17,763 bases of DNA from Acidimicrobiia bacterium (GTDB lineage: Bacteria > Actinomycetota > Acidimicrobiia > Spongiisociales > ZC4RG35), in contig JAOUGY010000046.1 in the NCBI GenBank assembly GCA_029865445.1, positions 1 to 17,763 on the forward strand, given 5' to 3'. Each line of letters begins with the position of its first letter. Position 1 is the first letter of the stretch. The notes below the pieces were generated by a model. That model was not told the DNA's origin. It worked only from the letters and a program-made list of their open reading frames with translations, and searched no databases. Below are positions 13,624-17,763 of this stretch, piece by piece. A program made the translations under genes and the position numbers.

Positions 13624-15169
13624 ATCGCCCCTCGGAATCCTGGCCGGCGGCCTGCCAGCCGCCGGCGTCCACCGGGAGGCCGTCCCAGCGGAACATGTCC
13701 CCTGAGGTCAGGACGTAGCTGTTGGCCGAGAACTGGACTTCGGCCAGCCAGGCCCGATCATCATCGACACCCGTACTGCCACCCACGACCGCCACCGGTC
13801 CGCCCGCGGAGATCACCGTGTTGTCTGACACGGCCACCGATCTCAACACACCCTCGTCGACGCGCTCGTCTTGACGGATCACTATGCCCAGGGCGTTGGC
13901 CTCGACCATGTTCGACGCCACCGTCGTCGACGAGGACCCAAGGACGAGGATTCCAGGTTCGGGCGGCCTCCCAGGCGCGAATCCGTTTCCAACCACGGTG
14001 TTGTCGGCGATCATCGCAGCCCCGCTGATCTCGTGGTGAATGCCGGCGCCCAGGTTGGCGCGGACGAGGTTTCCCTCGATGAGGACGTCGTCCGAGCCTC
14101 TGTCGGTATGGATCCCGTGACCGAGGTTGCCCTCGACGACGTTGTCGCGGATGACCACATTGTCGGTCTCCAGCTTCATTCCGCCGCCTTCCCAGCCGAA
14201 ACACCGGAAACCTGCGGTGCAATTGAACCGGATGATGTTCCGCTCGATCGTCACGTCCCGGGCGACACCGCCGATTCCGCCCTGGCCGTTCCTCTCGATC
14301 ACGTTCCCCGCCACAACCATCCCCGTCTCCAACTTGACGCCCCAGCCGTGACTGTCACGGAGAACGTTGTTGGTGACGACCCAACCGAGACCCGCTGGGC
14401 CTATCCGACCGATCCGAGGATTGACCACGCCTTGCCGCCCCGGTGTTGCATACCGCTCCATCACGAGGCCGTCCACCGTGATCCCGTCGGCGTCACCCCA
14501 GAAGGCGTAGGGAAGTGAGCTGATCTCGACATCGCGTCCGGCAGGATCGTCACCGACGACCACCCTGGTGCCGTCGAGGTACCAGCGACCCGGCCCCAGC
14601 TCCGCCGCGCTCGTCACACGCAAGAGCGTGGTGTCGTCCATGAAAACCTGCTCCGGAAACACACAGGCGGGACGATCGTCGTCGCACCAGCCCCACTCCG
14701 GGCCCTGTTCGGGTTCGGTGGCGGGCTGAACGGGCGCCGGCGCGGCCCAGCCATCTCCTTCGGGCACGAACCCTTCGATGAGGACCGAGCCACGCAACAC
14801 GGCACCCTCGTCTCCGAGAAACGTCATGCCCGCACGCACCTCGATCATGACTCCTCGATACAGGCCTTCCGAGAAACGAATGGTCGATCCGTCGGGCGCG
14901 TTCGCGACGATGGACACCAGGTCGTCCGAAGGTGTCACCACCATCGTCCCGGGCGGGTCGAGATTCGGATCGCGGTGATCGGGCGCCTCGGGCAAGGTCG
15001 ACTCGGACGGCACCGGGATGTCGACCATCGAGATCGTCGTGGTGGCCGCAGGGACCGTGGTCGCCGGCCGGGGAATGCTGACCTCTGTGAGCTGCGGGGT
15101 ACAGGCAGCGACAAGCCAAGCCGATGAGATGATCATGATCCGAGCCCGCACCGTCGAGACGTTACCCAT
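13610..15169 (-). CDS. Right-handed beta-helix lipoprotein (NosD/PbH1-repeat type)
   Basis: The 519-residue product starts with a lipoprotein signal peptide ending in the lipobox LVAAC (Cys23), followed by a Thr/Pro/Ser-rich spacer to about residue 70. A region of about 80-225 (ending near DVEISSLPYAFWG) begins a parallel beta-helix. From about 230 to 430 there are short repeats of the PbH1 type, such as VTNNVLRDSHGWGVKLE, VAGNVIERNGQGGIGG, IRDNVVEGNLGHGIHTD and IEGNLVRANLGAGIHHE. Such helices occur in polysaccharide lyases, C5-epimerases and carbohydrate-binding surface proteins. Two local Cys pairs (WCDDDRPAC, FNCTAGFRC) could be disulfides. Location in the polysaccharide locus suggests the polymer as ligand or substrate; no catalytic residues can be assigned. 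Confidence 0.85.
   Translation of the reverse strand: MGNVSTVRARIMIISSAWLVAACTPQLTEVSIPRPATTVPAATTTISMVDIPVPSESTLPEAPDHRDPNLDPPGTMVVTPSDDLVSIVANAPDGSTIRFSEGLYRGVMIEVRAGMTFLGDEGAVLRGSVLIEGFVPEGDGWAAPAPVQPATEPEQGPEWGWCDDDRPACVFPEQVFMDDTTLLRVTSAAELGPGRWYLDGTRVVVGDDPAGRDVEISSLPYAFWGDADGITVDGLVMERYATPGRQGVVNPRIGRIGPAGLGWVVTNNVLRDSHGWGVKLETGMVVAGNVIERNGQGGIGGVARDVTIERNIIRFNCTAGFRCFGWEGGGMKLETDNVVIRDNVVEGNLGHGIHTDRGSDDVLIEGNLVRANLGAGIHHEISGAAMIADNTVVGNGFAPGRPPEPGILVLGSSSTTVASNMVEANALGIVIRQDERVDEGVLRSVAVSDNTVISAGGPVAVVGGSTGVDDDRAWLAEVQFSANSYVLTSGDMFRWDGLPVDAGGWQAAGQDSEGRFSGG
13643..13666 (+). terminator. Hairpin that could terminate the polymerase transcript
   Basis: A perfect 9-bp inverted repeat (GCCGGCGGC / GCCGCCGGC) with a six-base loop lies 20 bp after the polymerase stop, inside the 3' end of the convergent beta-helix gene. 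There is no T-tract. The high GC content of the coding sequence means chance cannot be excluded. Confidence 0.35.
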
Positions 15170-15247
15170 GCCGGGACGCTGTTCAAGGGGGGCTGGAGAG
15201 GGTCTGACCTCATGCTACGTTGCCATCCGACCCGACCGCGATCACAC

Positions 15248-16228
15248 ATGACACGATTTCTCATCACAGGTGGCGAGCAACGCGGCAAGCGCAGTTTGGC
15301 CGCAGGAAACAAGCGCTGGTACCGCTACGGCAAAGCCCACCTCGTAGAGGTGGACACGGCCGTGAAGACCGCGAGCACTCGCCTCTCATACACCTCGCCT
15401 TCTGGAGTGACGGCTGCCGAGGACCCGGCCATCTTGTTCAAACAGGGGTACATCGATGGCGATCGGCTGCTGCTCACCACCCAGACCGAGGTGCTCGTGC
15501 TCTCGTATCCGAATCTGGAGCGCATCGGGTATGTGAGCCTTCCTTCGTTCAACGACGTCCATCACGTTCGCCCGACGCCGGATGGGACGCTCCTGGTGGT
15601 CAACACCGGCCTCGACCAACTGATCGAGGTCGGCCTCGATGGTGAACTCGTCCGGCGCTGGAGTGTCACCGGGAGCGATCCTTGGAACGGCAGGTTCGAC
15701 CCGGATGAGGATTACCGCCTGCATGCGTCCACCAAGCCCTACGAAGCCCACCCCAATCACGTGTTTCACATCGGCGACGAGCCATGGGTGACCCGATTCG
15801 AGAAGCGCGACGCAGTATCCATGGTCGACCCCGGCCGCCGAATCGACATCGGTGCCGAACGCGTGCACGACGGAACGGTGGCAGGTGACCATGTGTACTT
15901 CACGACCGTCGATGGCCGGGTCGCCGTTGCGTGCACCGACACGCTCGAGGTCGTGGAAATGATCGACCTGAACACGATCGACGGCAACGACGCGATCCTC
16001 GGCTGGTGCCGCGGCATCCACATCGAGGGAGATCAGGCGTGGATCGGGTTCTCGCGGCTGCGCCCCACCGCCTTTCGTGAGAACGTGTCGTGGGTGCGAG
16101 AAGGCTTCAAGCGCAGTCTTGGAACGCACATCGCCAAGTACGACCTCGTCAACCGTCGCTTGCTCGACCGGTTCGACATCGAGGGTCAGACCCCGCTGAA
16201 CGCGGTATTCAGCATCCTTCCCGCCTGA
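15248..16228 (+). CDS. Beta-propeller-like protein of the polysaccharide locus, function unknown
   Basis: From the ATG at 15248 (MTRFLITGGEQRGKRS) the product is 326 residues; an ATG at 15212 would add 12 atypical residues. There is no signal peptide, so it is probably cytoplasmic. Successive four-stranded blocks can be seen, each with a Gly-Asp/Gly turn: GYIDGDRLLLTTQTEVLVL, FNDVHHVRPTPDGTLLVVNT, LDQLIEVGLDGELVRRW, VHDGTVAGDHVYFTTVDGRV, WCRGIHIEGDQAWIGFSRL. This is the pattern of a six-bladed propeller (NHL/SMP-30-like). Conserved-looking His residues (VHH, HPNH, HN-free) and Asp/Glu at blade tops could bind metal or ligand. It resembles uncharacterised propeller proteins found in capsule clusters, but I cannot name a family with confidence. 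Its end overlaps the convergent GT4 gene by 20 bp. Confidence 0.78.
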   Translation: MTRFLITGGEQRGKRSLAAGNKRWYRYGKAHLVEVDTAVKTASTRLSYTSPSGVTAAEDPAILFKQGYIDGDRLLLTTQTEVLVLSYPNLERIGYVSLPSFNDVHHVRPTPDGTLLVVNTGLDQLIEVGLDGELVRRWSVTGSDPWNGRFDPDEDYRLHASTKPYEAHPNHVFHIGDEPWVTRFEKRDAVSMVDPGRRIDIGAERVHDGTVAGDHVYFTTVDGRVAVACTDTLEVVEMIDLNTIDGNDAILGWCRGIHIEGDQAWIGFSRLRPTAFRENVSWVREGFKRSLGTHIAKYDLVNRRLLDRFDIEGQTPLNAVFSILPA

Positions 16229-17375
16229 CGGCCCTGCCATACAGCGACTCCAGCCTGGCGAGAGCGGCGCTTTCGGTGTGTTTCTCTACGTAGATCGTGC
16301 GTGCCAGGGCGCCGGCGCGATCCACCAACTGATCGTCGGTCAATGCTTGCAACGACCGAGACCATGCTTCGACTCGACCGGCGGCGGTGAGCCAACCCTC
16401 ACCGAGTTGGCCGACGATCTCTTCAACGGATCCGATGCGGGAGCCAAGCACACCGAGGCCCGCGGCGAACGCTTCCAGCAACGTCATCGGCATGCCCTCA
16501 TACCACTCCGAGGGGAACACCAAGGCCCTGGCGTTCAGCATCTCGGCTCGCATCGCATCGGCGTCGAGCCATCCGAGCAATTCCACTCCGGGGGTCGGGT
16601 TGTCACGAAGGTGTTGTTCGAGCGGCCCTGTCCCAGCGATTCGAAGCGTGAGTCCTTGCGGTCTGGCGTGTCGCCACGCTTCTACGAGCGTGGCCACACC
16701 CTTGGCCGCCGTCAGCCGCCCCACGAACAACACCACATCCGATGAGGAAGGCGGGGCCTCACGGGGTCCGGGGTCCCCGACGAAGTTGGGGATGACCTCG
16801 ACCTGTGCCGGTTCGAACCCTGCGTCCAAAAACCTGCCCCGTGCAAAATCGGTCAATGCCACGAACCGCCACACGCCGTCACGCCACGTGCCTCGTCGCC
16901 TGTTGAACGAGATCGTCGCCGCCGATACGGCCGACGCCGGTCTGGAATCGCGGAAACACCCGTACCGAACCGCCGACCACGGCCCCCGACCGACGCAGAT
17001 CTCGCACGGGCTCCCGGCTCTCGTCAGCTCACCGCCGGCACAGAACAGTCTGTAATTGTGCAGCGTCATCACCACCGGAACACCGACCCGAGCGGCGGCG
17101 GCGATCACCGAGGGCGAGGCCGCGAACCAGGTGTTGTGGACGTGGACCACATCGGGCCGGTGACGAGCGATCACATCGGCGACGTCGCGACCAGCCCGGG
17201 GATTCCAGGGAGCGAGGGCGAGATCGCGGACGGTCTCCAGAGCCGACTCGGCGTTGACCGCCTCCCACAACTCCACCTCGTGCCCGGACTCGGCGAGCAA
17301 CCGCCGCTCGTTGTCGGCGACGGCGTCCTCGCCGCCGCGCTGGCGGTACCGGGTGTGTATCTGGAGAACTCGCAT
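16209..17375 (-). CDS. Glycosyltransferase family 4 (GT-B fold)
   Basis: The 388-residue enzyme opens with MRVLQIHTRYRQRGGEDAV, the acceptor-side GG loop typical of this GT4 branch, then HVHNTWF, TLHNYRLFCAGG and a Cys-rich stretch (CEICVG, RYGCFRDS) that may bind zinc. The donor half has VVLFVGRLTAAKG and the EX7E motif in SEWYEGMPMTLLEAFAAG, which contacts the nucleotide-sugar. It would add a hexose-type sugar with retention of configuration to a lipid-linked glycan in the cytoplasm. Start: the ATG at 17375 matches the usual family N terminus and has GGGTGG nearby; a GTG at 17381 adds two residues. It is the only glycosyltransferase in the window, so more are expected to the right or elsewhere. 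Confidence 0.93.
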   Translation of the reverse strand: MRVLQIHTRYRQRGGEDAVADNERRLLAESGHEVELWEAVNAESALETVRDLALAPWNPRAGRDVADVIARHRPDVVHVHNTWFAASPSVIAAAARVGVPVVMTLHNYRLFCAGGELTRAGSPCEICVGRGPWSAVRYGCFRDSRPASAVSAATISFNRRRGTWRDGVWRFVALTDFARGRFLDAGFEPAQVEVIPNFVGDPGPREAPPSSSDVVLFVGRLTAAKGVATLVEAWRHARPQGLTLRIAGTGPLEQHLRDNPTPGVELLGWLDADAMRAEMLNARALVFPSEWYEGMPMTLLEAFAAGLGVLGSRIGSVEEIVGQLGEGWLTAAGRVEAWSRSLQALTDDQLVDRAGALARTIYVEKHTESAALARLESLYGRAVRREGC

Positions 17376-17440
17376 GGCCACCCGTGACTAGTCCGAGCGG
17401 GAGCAAGAGAAATATGGGCCCTCCGACTCCCCGTCGCGTC

Positions 17441-17469
17441 TTGCGCGCTACGACCACGCAGCGTAGCCT
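17441..17469 (+). promoter_or_regulatory. Candidate promoter for the gene entering at the right edge
   Basis: TTGCGC (17441-17446) and TAGCCT (17464-17469) are 17 bp apart and fit a weak actinobacterial primary-sigma promoter (TANNNT -10). They lie about 40 bases before the GTG at 17512. A 6-bp inverted repeat, GCTACG/CGTAGC, overlaps the spacer and -10. Confidence 0.3.
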
Positions 17470-17500
17470 GCGGTGCAGACATTCAAGAGCTATCAACCCT

Positions 17501-17505
17501 AGGGG
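17501..17505 (+). promoter_or_regulatory. Ribosome binding site for the right-edge gene
   Basis: AGGGG lies six bases before the GTG at 17512, directly after an in-frame TAG at 17500-17502. It therefore selects this GTG as the start and is a main reason for believing the truncated gene. Confidence 0.55.
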
Positions 17506-17511
17506 CAACGG

Positions 17512-17763
17512 GTGGGCACATCACATTCGGCCGATTCGGCCATGCTTTCTCACGCGGCACGAGCGGCAACAATCGTCTCAGACCAGGGCGAAGACGTCGC
17601 TTCCGACGTCAATGTCGTGGTCGATCTCCGGGTGCGACACCCCGAATCGACCACGAACGCTCCCACGTCGCCGACCACTCATCGTGACAATGTGGTGGTG
17701 ATTCCGGGGTTGGCGGGTGGCCGGCTGGGACGAGCCACCCGACTCCAGAAAGCCACCAAACGC
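17512..17763 (+). CDS. 5' portion of an unrecognised gene cut by the right window edge
   Basis: A frame starting at GTG 17512 (AGGGG six bases upstream) stays open for 84 codons to the end of the window and has no stop, so it is truncated by the window rather than short. It reads (M)GTSHSADSAMLSHAARAA, then a segment with SDVNVVVDLRVRHPE, and later NVVVIPGLAGGRLGRATRL. Third positions are mostly G/C. The hydrophobic VNVVVDLRV and VVVIPGL segments could be strands of an alpha/beta enzyme, but no family is recognised. Divergent placement from the GT4 gene suggests another member of the polysaccharide locus (inference). An alternative start is the ATG at 17542. Confidence 0.6.
   Translation, partial: MGTSHSADSAMLSHAARAATIVSDQGEDVASDVNVVVDLRVRHPESTTNAPTSPTTHRDNVVVIPGLAGGRLGRATRLQKATKR

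Noticed and set aside
17384..17701. 105-codon frame in the right-edge region
   Set aside because: Arg/Pro/Thr-rich with no fold. The overlapping frame from 17512 has a proper ribosome binding site and better codon bias.
1..17763. Defence island, prophage, transposon or CRISPR
   Set aside because: No transposase, integrase, phage structural gene, terminal repeat or regularly spaced repeat was found. The SLOG fusion alone does not make a defence system.

Overview
The window reads as chromosomal DNA of a high-GC, Gram-positive-type bacterium, most likely an actinomycete-related lineage (Actinomycetota, possibly Acidimicrobiia). The evidence is strong G/C bias at third codon positions, TANNNT -10 boxes sitting six bases in front of start codons (leaderless-mRNA style), frequent GTG starts and the protein families present. 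The taxonomic call is inference. I see no rRNA, tRNA, CRISPR array, insertion sequence or prophage gene.

Left part (1-5170), housekeeping and regulatory genes. An ECF sigma factor (58-624, -) overlaps by four bases the start of a following gene cut by the window edge, probably its anti-sigma factor. Divergent from it is a secreted Ig-like protein with an acidic/Lys/Pro repeat linker (753-1625, +). The shared intergenic region carries a spaced inverted repeat and a possible ECF-type promoter. Next come a hairpin terminator, a divergent-subfamily Fpg/Nei DNA glycosylase (1665-2564, -), a six-helix membrane protein of unknown function (2735-3334, +), a nitrilase-superfamily amidase (3341-4108, -) and a fusion of RNase HI with a YpsA-like SLOG domain (4163-5170, +).

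Right part (5172-17763), a surface-polysaccharide locus. A leftward five-gene chain runs Wzx-like flippase (12058-10700), APH-fold kinase (10703-9795), sulfotransferase (9798-8833), Wzz/BY-kinase-like chain-length protein with a degenerate P-loop (8836-7157) and a membrane-anchored HExxH metallopeptidase (7160-5172). All four junctions are 4-bp stop/start overlaps (ATGA, ATGA, ATGA, GTGA), so the five products are almost certainly co-expressed. Divergent from the chain is a Wzy/O-antigen-ligase-type polymerase (12262-13623, +). It is followed by a right-handed beta-helix lipoprotein (-), a beta-propeller protein (+), a GT4 glycosyltransferase (-) and the start of an unrecognised gene running off the right edge (17512-17763, +). 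Two convergent pairs here overlap tail to tail (14 and 20 bp).

Working together: GT4 and enzymes outside the window would build a lipid-linked repeat unit. Wzx would flip it, Wzy polymerise it and the Wzz-like protein set its length. The sulfotransferase and the APH-fold kinase would decorate it with sulfate and perhaps phosphate, and the beta-helix lipoprotein could modify or bind it outside. The unusual element is the surface metallopeptidase welded translationally to the end of the export operon. No initiating phosphoglycosyltransferase is seen. No stretch over about 200 bases lacks a gene.
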